A DNA stretch of 64,000 bases from Gillisia sp. CAL575. Lineage in GTDB: Bacteria; Bacteroidota; Bacteroidia; Flavobacteriales; Flavobacteriaceae. The DNA lies in assembly GCF_000403785.1 (NCBI RefSeq), contig NZ_APHJ01000054.1, forward strand, positions 248,001 through 312,000, written 5' to 3'. Shown piece after piece: positions 1-8,350 of the stretch. A program made the position numbers and the translations under genes. Each line of letters starts with the position of its first letter. The first letter of the stretch is position 1. A model generated the notes under the pieces. That model saw only the letters and a list, made by a program, of their open reading frames with translations, did no database searches and was not told where the DNA came from.

Positions 1-980
1 TTAACATCCATCAATGGCGGTTTCTCAAAATCTATTTTAGGAACATTATTTCTGCGCTCCGTTTTAATGATCTTAGCTAGCTTTTTAGCAAATTGAGTGT
101 TTACTTCATGTCCCGGTTTTGTAGCAATTACCTTCCCTCTAATACGAGTACCTATTAAAGCTAGATCACCAAGTACATCTAGTAATTTATGCCTAGCTGC
201 TTCATTTGGATAATGTAAGGTAAGGTTGTCTAGAATTCCATTTGGTTTTACTGAAATGTTATCTTTTTTAAAAGCAGTTCTCAGTTTAGCCATTGTTTCC
301 GGACTAAGTTCTTTGTCTACATAAACAATTGCATTATTTAGATCTCCACCTTTTATAAGGCCATGTTCTAATAATGTTTCAATTTCATGTAAAAAACTGA
401 AAGTACGAGCATCAGCTATTTCAGATTTAAAATCGGATAACTTATTTAGCGAAGCATTTTGAGTCCCTAATACTTTAGTTCCAAAATCAACCATCGTAGT
501 AACTTGATAAGTCTCGGAAGGCATTATGATCAATTCACTACCAGTTTCTTCGTCTTTAAAACAAATAACTTCACTAACTATAAATTCTTCTCTTTCTGCA
601 TCTTGGGTAACTATTCCCGCCTTTTCTAATGCTTCTACAAAAAATTTGGAAGAGCCATCCATAATAGGAGGTTCAGAGGCATTAAGCTCTATTATAAGAT
701 TGTCAATTTCTAAGCCTACACAAGCTGCAAGAACATGTTCTGAGGTTTGGATAGTTACACCATCTTTTTCAAGATTGGTACCACGCTGTGTATTTACAAC
801 ATAAGTAACATCTGCCTCAATAGTAGGTTGGTTTTCCAAGTCCATTCTCTTAAAAACATACCCTGTATTTTCAGCTGCCGGTTTAAAAGTAATTGTTACT
901 TCTTTACCTGTATGAAGTCCAACCCCTTTTAAAGAGATCTCATTCTTTATAGTTTGCTGTTTTGAAAGGATTTCACCCAT
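1..980 (-). CDS. lpxC: LpxC (UDP-3-O-acyl-N-acetylglucosamine deacetylase), probably fused to FabZ; 3' end outside window
   Basis: The frame is open from an ATG at 980 to the window edge, giving 326 residues without a stop. LpxC is the zinc deacetylase of the first committed step of lipid A synthesis in the cytoplasm. The zinc and catalytic signature is visible: TSEHVLAA (Glu81, His82), HKLLD (His264, Asp268) and GHEVN (His291), with DARTFSF near residue 190. Stand-alone LpxC proteins end at about 305-310 residues. Here the frame continues through a linker into PPLMDV, which resembles the start of the FabZ 3-hydroxyacyl-ACP dehydratase half of the fused Bacteroidota enzyme. The fusion itself is inferred because that half lies outside. 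The ATG is 1 nt past the lpxD stop, so translational coupling is likely. Confidence 0.93.
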   Translation of the reverse strand, partial: MGEILSKQQTIKNEISLKGVGLHTGKEVTITFKPAAENTGYVFKRMDLENQPTIEADVTYVVNTQRGTNLEKDGVTIQTSEHVLAACVGLEIDNLIIELNASEPPIMDGSSKFFVEALEKAGIVTQDAEREEFIVSEVICFKDEETGSELIIMPSETYQVTTMVDFGTKVLGTQNASLNKLSDFKSEIADARTFSFLHEIETLLEHGLIKGGDLNNAIVYVDKELSPETMAKLRTAFKKDNISVKPNGILDNLTLHYPNEAARHKLLDVLGDLALIGTRIRGKVIATKPGHEVNTQFAKKLAKIIKTERRNNVPKIDFEKPPLMDV

Positions 981-981
981 T

Positions 982-1998
982 CTATATTTTTTTTTCTAAT
1001 TTATTTAATCTATTAACTATTTTCGGAAGGTTCTTAAAGTGTACATAAGACTTATTAAAATCTCCATATCCAAATGCGGGCGAACCTTGAATTACTTCAT
1101 TGTCTGCTATATTTCTTCCAATTCCAGACTGCGCCTGAATTTTAACTCTATCTCCAATTGTCAAATGTCCCGCTAAACCGACTTGTCCACCAATCAAACA
1201 ATTCTTGCCAATTTTTGTGGATCCAGCAATTCCGGTTTGTGCTGCAATTGCAGTATTATTCCCAATTTCTACATTATGAGCAATTTGGATTTGATTATCC
1301 AGTTTTACACCACTTCTTATAATTGTAGAACCTAAGGTAGCTCTATCTATTGTTGTGCCCGCTCCAATGTCTACATTATCTTCTATAATAACATTTCCTA
1401 TTTGAGGCACTTTTTGATACTCTCCATTTTCTCCCGGGCTAAACCCAAAACCATCTGCACCCACTACTACTCCAGCATGAAGCACACAAAATTTCCCAAT
1501 TATCGTTTCAGAATAAATCTTAACTCCCGGGAATATAACTGTGTTATCTCCTATTGTAACATTATCTCCTATATATGTATTAGGAAAGATCTTTACATCA
1601 TCTCCAATTTTTACATTTTCACCAACATATGAAAATGCCCCTAAATAAATATTCTCCCCATAAGTAGAGGATTCTGCCATAAAATTTGGTTGTTCTATTC
1701 CTGTTTTATTCAATTTCACTTGATTGTAATATTCCAGTAAAGTAGAAAATGCTTTATATGGATCTTTAACCCTAATTAAGGTTGTATTAATTTCTTGATC
1801 TATACTAAACTCATCACTAACTATTGCTATAGAAGCATTAGTAGAATAAATATAAGAAGTATACTTAGGGTTACTTAAAAAAGTAAGAGAACCTTTTGTG
1901 CCTTCTTCAATTTTCGCCAACCTATCAACTTCTGTTTCGGGATTCCCATCAACAGTACCATTTAATAATTCAGCTATTTGTAATGCAGTAAATTTCAT
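982..1998 (-). CDS. lpxD: LpxD, UDP-3-O-(3-hydroxyacyl)glucosamine N-acyltransferase
   Basis: A 338-residue protein of normal family length. It transfers a 3-hydroxyacyl chain from ACP to the amine freed by LpxC, the third step of lipid A synthesis. Residues 1-100 are the uridine-binding domain (starting MKFTALQIAELL). About residues 105-310 form a left-handed beta helix of hexapeptide repeats (VKIGDD, VTIGDN, TKIGKN). The conserved QIAHNV motif carries the catalytic base, His241. It stands between the HD hydrolase gene (23 nt upstream) and lpxC (1 nt downstream), all on the minus strand, which fits one operon. Confidence 0.96.
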   Translation of the reverse strand: MKFTALQIAELLNGTVDGNPETEVDRLAKIEEGTKGSLTFLSNPKYTSYIYSTNASIAIVSDEFSIDQEINTTLIRVKDPYKAFSTLLEYYNQVKLNKTGIEQPNFMAESSTYGENIYLGAFSYVGENVKIGDDVKIFPNTYIGDNVTIGDNTVIFPGVKIYSETIIGKFCVLHAGVVVGADGFGFSPGENGEYQKVPQIGNVIIEDNVDIGAGTTIDRATLGSTIIRSGVKLDNQIQIAHNVEIGNNTAIAAQTGIAGSTKIGKNCLIGGQVGLAGHLTIGDRVKIQAQSGIGRNIADNEVIQGSPAFGYGDFNKSYVHFKNLPKIVNRLNKLEKKI

Positions 1999-2021
1999 TC
2001 TGGCAAAAGTAAAAAAAATTG

Positions 2022-3251
2022 TTAACGTATAGACTTTGGATAACAGATATAATATTTAGTCACTTCTGTAGAAAGTGCAACCAGATTTAATTGATCTGAA
2101 GCTTTGGCTACATCACTTATTTTTCCATTTCTGTGTAATATCTGAATCTTATCATTTTCACTGGAATAAGCAACATTGGAAATCTCACCACTAAAAACAA
2201 AATAATTCGCTTCTTCTTCTGTTATAGAATATTTCTTCTGAAGCGCTTGTGCATGCTTTTTAAGTTTTTCTGGGTTGATCTTTTTCTTTTTCAACTTTAC
2301 TTTCAATAAGTCTCGATTGAGTAACATTTTACAAAGATTACTCAGTACAAAGTCGTCATATTCCATCCATTCTTTCATGGCTGAAACAATATCATAATCA
2401 TCCAACTTTGCAAATGTTCCTAAAGTATCTGAATCAAACTTATCTAAAGTTACCTTATTATGTAAGAAATAAGATAATGCTGGGCTGCTAGATAGGTTTT
2501 CTCCACGCTCTATTAACTCTTTAGCTCTCATTAATACTCTTATGAGTAATTGTTCCGCAGCAACGCCAGTCTTATGTAGATAAACCTGCCAATACATCAA
2601 CCTTCTTGCAACTAGGAATTTTTCTACAGAATAAATTCCTTTTTCCTCAATAACTAAATGATCATCCACCACATTCAGCATAGTGATAATTCGCTCACTA
2701 TTTATATTACCCTCAGGCACTCCAGTATAAAAACTATCGCGCTTTAAGTAATCCAATCTATCCATATCTAATTGACTAGATACTAACTGATTCATAAATT
2801 TTCTGGAATAACTACCCTTAAAAATGTCAATTGCTAAAGTTAAACTTTGGTTAAATACAACATTCATTTCTTCCATAAATAGGAGAGAAATACATTCATG
2901 TGATACCCCTTCTACAATGCTATGCTCCATGGCATGAGAAAAAGGTCCATGCCCAATATCATGTAATAAAATAGCTATTTGTAATCCCTCTTCCTCTTCT
3001 GCATTTATCTTAATACCTTTAAAACGAAGAATTTCTATTGCTTGTTGCATTAGATGTAAACCACCTAATGCGTGATGAAACCTTGTATGATGGGCACCAG
3101 GATAAACCAAATAAGACATTCCCATTTGTGAAATACGGCGCAATCTTTGAAAGTAAGGATGTGCAATAATCTTAAAGATACGTTCCGATGGAATAGTAAT
3201 AAAACCGTAAATTGGATCGTTAAATATTTTGAGTTTTGTTCTTTTGGTCAA
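2022..3251 (-). CDS. HD-domain phosphohydrolase (dGTPase/SAMHD1-like)
   Basis: A 409-residue soluble protein. It has the full HD metal-site pattern: a histidine in HHALGGLH, the HD pair in LLHDIGHGPFSHAMEH and a later Asp in LDMDRLDYLKRD. The region FDPIYGFI-like at the N-terminus and the RRISQMGMSYLVYPGA stretch are typical of the deoxynucleoside triphosphate triphosphohydrolase branch of the HD superfamily. The substrate cannot be read from sequence. Some relatives hydrolyse dNTPs and others are uncharacterised. It is the first gene of a probable HD-lpxD-lpxC transcript, and a TATCTTTG box (3276-3283) and a small palindrome lie just upstream. Confidence 0.85.
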   Translation of the reverse strand: MTKRTKLKIFNDPIYGFITIPSERIFKIIAHPYFQRLRRISQMGMSYLVYPGAHHTRFHHALGGLHLMQQAIEILRFKGIKINAEEEEGLQIAILLHDIGHGPFSHAMEHSIVEGVSHECISLLFMEEMNVVFNQSLTLAIDIFKGSYSRKFMNQLVSSQLDMDRLDYLKRDSFYTGVPEGNINSERIITMLNVVDDHLVIEEKGIYSVEKFLVARRLMYWQVYLHKTGVAAEQLLIRVLMRAKELIERGENLSSSPALSYFLHNKVTLDKFDSDTLGTFAKLDDYDIVSAMKEWMEYDDFVLSNLCKMLLNRDLLKVKLKKKKINPEKLKKHAQALQKKYSITEEEANYFVFSGEISNVAYSSENDKIQILHRNGKISDVAKASDQLNLVALSTEVTKYYICYPKSIR

Positions 3252-3291
3252 GCTTAAAATTCTTTAGAATTATAACAAAGATACATATATG

Positions 3292-3308
3292 ATGTCCAAA
3301 ATGGACAT
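3292..3308. promoter_or_regulatory. Palindrome between divergent HD hydrolase and porX genes
   Basis: ATGTCCAAAATGGACAT has perfect 6-bp arms around a 5-nt centre. It lies 41 nt upstream of the HD gene start, 9 nt past a minus-strand TATCTTTG box, and 66 nt upstream of porX. Its position suits an operator for a dimeric regulator. No regulator is identified, and a 6-bp arm can arise by chance in AT-rich DNA. Confidence 0.35.
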
Positions 3309-3373
3309 ATGAACACTAATAGCAAGAAAACGGCAGATTTATTGTGTTGTTTTAGCTAATAAATTTAATATAA

Positions 3374-4924
3374 ATGAATAAAATAAAAATACTTTGGGCA
3401 GACGATGAAATCGACATGCTTAAACCACATATTATCTTTTTAGAATCTAAAAATTACGAGGTGACTACTTGTAGAAGTGGTACCGAAGCGATTGAGCAAA
3501 TCGATATTCAGAATTTTGACATTGTATTCTTGGATGAAAATATGCCAGGATTAACAGGATTGGAAACTTTATCTGAAATAAAGGAAAAGAGAGCCGATTT
3601 ACCAGTTGTGATGATCACAAAAAGTGAAGAAGAATATATTATGGAAGAAGCTATTGGATCTAAAATAGCCGACTACCTTATAAAACCCGTTAATCCCAAT
3701 CAAATTTTATTGAGTTTGAAGAAGAATCTGGATCACTCCAGATTGATTACAGAAAAAACTACTTCTAATTATCAGCAAGAATTTCGTAAGATATCTATGG
3801 ATATGAATGACGTAAATTCTTTTGAAGGATGGGCAGAATTGTATCAGCGACTTATCTACTGGGAATTGGAATTAGAAACTATAGAAGATAGTGGAATGTT
3901 CGAAATTTTGGAGTCTCAAAAGCTAGAAGCCAATAATCAGTTTTGCAAGTTTGTAGATAAGAACTATCCAGATTGGTTTGAGAAAAATGCGGATGCACCA
4001 ATTATGTCTCATACCTTGTTCAAAGAAAAAATAGTCCCAGAGATTAATAAAAGTCAGCCCACTCTTTTAATAGTGGTTGATAATATGAGGTATGATCAGT
4101 GGAAATCTTTTGAACCAACTATTAACAACTATTATAAAAAGGAACAAGAATCCCCGTTTTATAGCATACTCCCTACTGCAACCCAGTATGCTCGAAATGC
4201 AATATTTAGTGGATTAATGCCAAGCGATATGGAAAAGTTGTTTCCAAATTACTGGCTTAATGATACTGAAGATGGAGGGAAAAATATGTTTGAAGCAGAA
4301 TTTTTAGATTCCCAATTAAAAAGATTAGGATTAGACATTAAATCTGAATACCATAAGATCACAAGTCTTAAAGCAGGTAAAAAGTTGGTAGAGAATTTCA
4401 AGACGCAAAAAGATAATGACCTAACCGTAGTGGTTTATAATTTTGTGGATATGCTTTCTCATTCCAAAACAGAGATGGAAGTAATAAAGGAATTGGCATC
4501 AAATGATAAATCTTATAGATCCTTAACACAAAGTTGGTTCAAGAACTCACCTTTACTTGAAATTATTCAACAGGCGCAACAGCTAGGATTTAAATTGATA
4601 TTAACGACAGATCATGGAACTATTAATGTAAAGACACCCTCTAAAGTAATAGGAGATAAAAACACTAGTTTAAATCTTAGATATAAGACAGGTAAAAGCC
4701 TCACTTATGATAATAAAGATGTTTTAGCTGCAAAAGATCCCAAGAAAATTCATTTACCAACAATCAATATGAGTAGTTCTTTCATATTTGCAAAAGGAGA
4801 TTCCTTTTTTGCCTATCCAAATAATTACAATTATTATGTAAATTATTTCCGGAATACGTATCAACATGGAGGGGTTTCTATGGAGGAGATGATCATCCCG
4901 TTCGTGGTCTTATTGCCTAGGTAA
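3374..4924 (+). CDS. porX: PorX, response regulator with PglZ phosphatase-like effector domain
   Basis: A 516-residue cytoplasmic protein. Residues 1-120 are a complete CheY-like receiver: acidic pair Asp10/Asp11, phospho-acceptor Asp54 in VFLDEN, Thr82 and Lys104 in LIKPVNP. A helical linker follows. From about residue 200 there is a PglZ domain of the alkaline-phosphatase superfamily, with VVDNMRYDQW, a Thr nucleophile candidate in PTATQYARN (Thr268 or Thr270) and LILTTDHGT. This architecture is that of PorX, which in Porphyromonas and Flavobacterium regulates the type IX secretion system, usually with the histidine kinase PorY. No kinase gene is adjacent. Length and motifs are intact. Confidence 0.93.
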   Translation: MNKIKILWADDEIDMLKPHIIFLESKNYEVTTCRSGTEAIEQIDIQNFDIVFLDENMPGLTGLETLSEIKEKRADLPVVMITKSEEEYIMEEAIGSKIADYLIKPVNPNQILLSLKKNLDHSRLITEKTTSNYQQEFRKISMDMNDVNSFEGWAELYQRLIYWELELETIEDSGMFEILESQKLEANNQFCKFVDKNYPDWFEKNADAPIMSHTLFKEKIVPEINKSQPTLLIVVDNMRYDQWKSFEPTINNYYKKEQESPFYSILPTATQYARNAIFSGLMPSDMEKLFPNYWLNDTEDGGKNMFEAEFLDSQLKRLGLDIKSEYHKITSLKAGKKLVENFKTQKDNDLTVVVYNFVDMLSHSKTEMEVIKELASNDKSYRSLTQSWFKNSPLLEIIQQAQQLGFKLILTTDHGTINVKTPSKVIGDKNTSLNLRYKTGKSLTYDNKDVLAAKDPKKIHLPTINMSSSFIFAKGDSFFAYPNNYNYYVNYFRNTYQHGGVSMEEMIIPFVVLLPR

Positions 4925-4944
4925 TAATAAATTACATATCTTTA
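4913..4944 (+). promoter_or_regulatory. Bacteroidota-type promoter candidate for tsaE
   Basis: TTG at 4913-4915 and TATCTTTA at 4937-4944 are separated by 21 nt, close to the TTTG/TAnnTTTG pattern. The tsaE ATG is 23 nt beyond the -7 box. The upstream box overlaps the end of porX. Confidence 0.45.
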
Positions 4945-4967
4945 CAGAGCCTTAAATCTAATTTTGA

Positions 4968-5372
4968 ATGACGTTAACCTACGAGCTATCAGAAATTGAT
5001 GGAATTGCTGCGCAAATACTTTCCGAAGTTAAAAGCAAAACGCTTTTATTTTATGGGGATATGGGAGCAGGGAAAACCACTCTTATTAAAGCGCTTGTAA
5101 AAGCACTTGGAGCGCCAGATTTGGCGTCTAGCCCCACTTTCTCACTAGTTAATGAATATCAAACAGATCAAGGCAAAATTTTTCATTTCGATTTTTATCG
5201 AATTGAAGACGAAATGGAGGCTTTAGACATGGGTATTGAAGATTATTTGAATTTAGATACCTGGAAATTTATTGAATGGCCACAAAAAATAGAGAAATTA
5301 TTAGATGAAGATGTTCAGAAATTGGAGATTTCTATCAAAGATAATGAGTTCAGAATGTTAAAGTTTTGTTAA
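4968..5372 (+). CDS. tsaE: TsaE, ATPase of tRNA threonylcarbamoyladenosine synthesis
   Basis: A 134-residue P-loop protein of normal TsaE length. It works with TsaB and TsaD in forming t6A at position 37 of ANN-decoding tRNAs. The Walker A motif GDMGAGKTT is near residue 30. SSPTFSLVNEY near residue 52, HFDFYRIED near residue 68 and FIEWPQKI near residue 95 are family signatures. It follows porX by 43 nt and may have its own promoter. Confidence 0.95.
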   Translation: MTLTYELSEIDGIAAQILSEVKSKTLLFYGDMGAGKTTLIKALVKALGAPDLASSPTFSLVNEYQTDQGKIFHFDFYRIEDEMEALDMGIEDYLNLDTWKFIEWPQKIEKLLDEDVQKLEISIKDNEFRMLKFC

Positions 5373-5651
5373 TGATTCCAATAAAACGTCTATACCATCG
5401 GGAAACAGTGGTGTAAGAAAAATAACACAAAATGAGCCCATTTGAAAGGTGGGATTTTAAATTTTTCGTAATTCAACGAAAGATGGTGATTTTTAGCTTA
5501 TTTTTGACAAGTAAAATAGTCGAAAATACAGGCTATTTTTGCCTCGAAAAAAGGTGCAAAGGTACAATTAAGGCGTTTAATATTAGCATATTATAATGTT
5601 ATAGGTTTGTTTCAGAAATCAATACGAAACATAACTTTAAAACCTATACTT

Positions 5652-5795
5652 ATGAAAATCAAAGCTATCTTATTCGCAGCCGCCATTTTTGGTGCAACTT
5701 TTTTTGTAACTTCATCTACAGAAAACGATAATAATGACTCAATACAAAAAACCGCAGTTGATAAAAGGCTCATCAGGGTTCCTTCTGCTGGGTAG
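5652..5795 (+). CDS. Small exported protein, 47 residues
   Basis: From ATG 5652 this gives 47 residues: a Lys start, a hydrophobic core (AILFAAAIFGATFFV) and then a polar tail of acidic and basic residues ending in VPSAG. That is a plausible signal peptide or anchor with a short mature part. An upstream in-frame ATG at 5607 would add 15 residues and spoil the signal-peptide form, so 5652 is preferred. I have the impression that small proteins of this kind occur in other Flavobacteriaceae, but cannot check. Its last 62 nt overlap the start of the next gene in another frame. Confidence 0.55.
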   Translation: MKIKAILFAAAIFGATFFVTSSTENDNNDSIQKTAVDKRLIRVPSAG

Positions 5796-6336
5796 TATAA
5801 TAGCACTATCAATAGCATTTTCACCTTATATATTTTATTTATATGAAATTTTCCCAAACGGTCCAGTTTGGGAAAATTCTTTTTTTACATATGAAAGTAA
5901 ATATTACGAAGATGTACTTACTGCTGCATGGACTTATCTCGGTAAAATTACGCCATTATTTTTATTGTTTATTTGGTTCTTTACATGCAAACATTGGTGG
6001 TATCATTCAATATTAGTACCAATAGTAATGTATTTATATCAATTAGTTATTATTGTATATGATGATGTATACTTAGATAGTCAATTTTTCATGGATACAG
6101 ATGGTTTAATCTATTTAGCGCCTTTTTTTATTGGAATATTAGTAATCGTTTATTTAGTTAGAATTCAAATTTTCGATCGTATTTATGGCATTGATCTTAG
6201 TGAGTTAAATGAAACGGATGTTTCTGTTTTCTCAAAAGCCATGTCTACGAGTGAGCAGAATGAAATAGATACTATGCGCCACCAAGGTTTTAATTTTAGA
6301 CCAGAACCTACAGAAGATTATTACCGTAAACTTTAA
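5734..6336 (+). CDS. Multi-pass membrane protein of unknown function
   Basis: A 200-residue protein with about four hydrophobic segments: SGFLLLGSIIALSIAF near residue 15, LFLLFIWFF near residue 75, SILVPIVMYLYQLVIIV near residue 92 and LIYLAPFFIGILVIVYLV near residue 128. A soluble C-terminal tail of about 55 residues ends in EDYYRKL. I do not recognise the family. The only ATG before the first membrane segment is at 5734, inside the small exported protein gene, and an in-frame stop at 5707-5709 excludes a start further upstream. Translation may therefore be coupled to the small ORF. It lies 64 nt before the alanine dehydrogenase-like gene. Confidence 0.75.
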   Translation: MTQYKKPQLIKGSSGFLLLGSIIALSIAFSPYIFYLYEIFPNGPVWENSFFTYESKYYEDVLTAAWTYLGKITPLFLLFIWFFTCKHWWYHSILVPIVMYLYQLVIIVYDDVYLDSQFFMDTDGLIYLAPFFIGILVIVYLVRIQIFDRIYGIDLSELNETDVSVFSKAMSTSEQNEIDTMRHQGFNFRPEPTEDYYRKL

Positions 6337-6400
6337 TTAAATAAGACTTCTTTATTTGCCCAAAAATGTTGTAATTTGAATCTTTTGTACAACTATAGGC

Positions 6401-7600
6401 ATGATAGACAAACCATCTCCATTTACCAAAGAACAATTAATTCCGCAGGAAGAAACTCTGGAAATTTATAAGCATAAAGGAGAGCTATTTATTGGCATTC
6501 CAAAAGAAACTTCCTATCAAGAAAAAAGGGTTTGTTTAACTCCAGATGCTGTAGCTGCAATTACCGCTCACGGTCATAGAGTGATTATAGAATCTAATGC
6601 AGGAAAATGGGCAAGATTTAGTGACAAAGACTATTCAGATGCTGGTGCAGAGGTAACAAAAGATACAAAAAAGGTATTCTCCTGCCCTACTATACTTAAA
6701 GTAGAGCCACCTTCCAGTGAAGAACTGGGAATGATTAATCCGCAAACTACCATAATTTCAGCATTGCAATTAAAAACTCAATGTAAAGAATATTTTCAAA
6801 AATTAGCAACCAAACGTATTACGGCACTCGGTTTCGAATTTATTAAAGATGAAGATGGGTCCTATCCCGCAGTTAGAGCTTTGAGTGAGATAGCTGGAAC
6901 TGCTTCAGTTTTAATAGCTTCAGAAATAATGAGTAATTATGCTGAAGGGAACGGATTAATGTTTGGAAACATTAGTGGTGTTCCGCCAGTAGAAGTTGTT
7001 ATTTTAGGAGCTGGAACCGTAGGAGAATTTGCCGCTCGTTCTGCGGTTGGTTTAGGAGCGAATGTAAAAGTATTTGATAGTAGCCTTACACGCTTGCGCA
7101 GTATACAGACAAATATCGGCAGGACTCTTTATACATCTACAATTCAGCCTAAAAATTTATCTAAAGCATTAAGGAGATGTGATGTTCTTATTGGTGCAGT
7201 TAGAGGAAAGAATCGCTCTCCTATTTTAATTTCTGATCAAATGGTACAGAGCATGAAAAATGGTTCTATCATTATAGATGTTAGTATAGATATGGGTGGT
7301 TGTGTAGAAACTAGTGAGATTACAACCCACGACAAGCCTATCTTTAAAAAACACGGAGTTATACATTACTGTGTTCCTAACATTCCTTCCAGATATGCTA
7401 GAACAGCTTCAGTTTCAATAAGTAATATTTTCACTCCATACCTTTTGCATATTGCCGAACAGGGCGGACTCGAAAATACTTTGAGATATGACAAGGGTTT
7501 GCGAAATGGATTGTACTTTTACCATGGAATTTTAACCAATAAATCTATTGCAGACTGGTTTGATCTTTCTTACCGGGATATCAATTTACTTATATTTTAA
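6401..7600 (+). CDS. ald: Alanine dehydrogenase-like NAD(P)-dependent enzyme (AlaDH/PNT family)
   Basis: A 399-residue protein of the alanine dehydrogenase / transhydrogenase alpha family, which interconverts alanine and pyruvate using NAD. Visible features: GIPKETSYQEKRVCLTP with the substrate-binding Arg, LKVEPP with the conserved Lys, the Rossmann motif GAGTVGEFAARSAVGLGA followed by an Asp at the end of the second strand (NAD preference), DVSIDMGGCVETS and VPNIPSRYARTAS. The usual His in YLHLA is missing: the equivalent stretch is ALQLKTQ. About 30 residues precede the usual start of the family. Function as a true alanine dehydrogenase is thus likely but not certain. Confidence 0.8.
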   Translation: MIDKPSPFTKEQLIPQEETLEIYKHKGELFIGIPKETSYQEKRVCLTPDAVAAITAHGHRVIIESNAGKWARFSDKDYSDAGAEVTKDTKKVFSCPTILKVEPPSSEELGMINPQTTIISALQLKTQCKEYFQKLATKRITALGFEFIKDEDGSYPAVRALSEIAGTASVLIASEIMSNYAEGNGLMFGNISGVPPVEVVILGAGTVGEFAARSAVGLGANVKVFDSSLTRLRSIQTNIGRTLYTSTIQPKNLSKALRRCDVLIGAVRGKNRSPILISDQMVQSMKNGSIIIDVSIDMGGCVETSEITTHDKPIFKKHGVIHYCVPNIPSRYARTASVSISNIFTPYLLHIAEQGGLENTLRYDKGLRNGLYFYHGILTNKSIADWFDLSYRDINLLIF

Positions 7601-7603
7601 TTT

Positions 7604-7978
7604 ATGAATTTTATTCAAAGACTAGGTTTTTTCTCTGTGGGTTTAATCATGGGAATAGGGATACTTATGTTCTTTCTAGGAGGAAAAAAAGCTTCTTGTG
7701 ACTACTCTCCAAATGCCAGAACCCTTAAAAATATTAGAAATAAGGAGCGTGTTTTTTCTGAAAATGCTCTTGTATATTTCTCTGATAACAACCTGGATAC
7801 ATCTGCAGTTACAATCATACTTAAAAGCGGGAATGTAGATTTTGGTAAAAGTGATACTAAGAGAGAGCGATGCAAAATCTACTTTATTTCTGAAGAGCTA
7901 GAATCTGGTGAATTTGAAATTGAGATAGAAAATTGTAAGGATAAGGCAATTATAAAATCTGTTAATAAGATTCAATAA
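7604..7978 (+). CDS. DUF4258-type membrane-anchored small protein
   Basis: A 124-residue protein beginning 3 nt after the preceding stop, so co-transcribed with it. An N-terminal hydrophobic segment (LGFFSVGLIMGIGILMFFLGG, about residues 7-27) anchors a small soluble domain with a CDYSPNART start and beta-strand-rich remainder (SAVTIILKSG, CKIYFISEE). It resembles DUF4258 proteins of Flavobacteriia, but the function is unknown. Three cysteines lie in the soluble part. Confidence 0.75.
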   Translation: MNFIQRLGFFSVGLIMGIGILMFFLGGKKASCDYSPNARTLKNIRNKERVFSENALVYFSDNNLDTSAVTIILKSGNVDFGKSDTKRERCKIYFISEELESGEFEIEIENCKDKAIIKSVNKIQ

Positions 7979-8350
7979 TTCAATTATCGTAAATGAGGTT
8001 TCTACTATTGAAGAATCTTAATGAAGCCAAATCTAATTTCATTTTAAAACTTAAGAAATCCTCTATATGATGACATTCTAAGCTTGCCGAAGGGTTTAAA
8101 GAAAACTAAACGGTAATCATTAACTGTAAACATCGACAAGCCCAGTTTAAAAAAGGCAAAAAATGTCATTCTGGCTTATCGAAGAGTTCATGAAATTCGA
8201 ATCTTCTTGTTTAGAAATCCCTCCTCTCGTCGGGATGATATAACATATATTGTCATTTCGAGAGAAGTCGAGAAATCTCAATGGACGTTGAATCCTGAAT
8301 ATGCACAAAAAACTCACTCTCACGCTCAGAAAGTCAAAATGTAACTTCCT
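7979..8350. repeat. Gene-free gap with degenerate dispersed intergenic repeats
   Basis: The gap separates convergent genes (DUF4258 protein and bcp). It contains three related units, each starting with a form of gtcatt: gacattctaagcttgccgaa near 8070, gtcattctggcttatcgaag near 8164 and gtcatttcgagagaagtcga near 8252. They resemble units at 38351-38866 and 45147-45190. No ORF, tRNA or clear terminator was seen. Such repeats are common in flavobacterial genomes, but their role here is not shown. Confidence 0.55.

Noticed and set aside
526-804. ORF on the plus strand across lpxC
   Set aside because: It is antisense to lpxC, whose zinc motifs are clear. The protein has no recognisable features.
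5534-5564. TATTTTTG (plus) and TACCTTTG (minus) boxes before the small exported protein
   Set aside because: No upstream TTTG at 17-23 nt was found for either box, so a promoter is not claimed.
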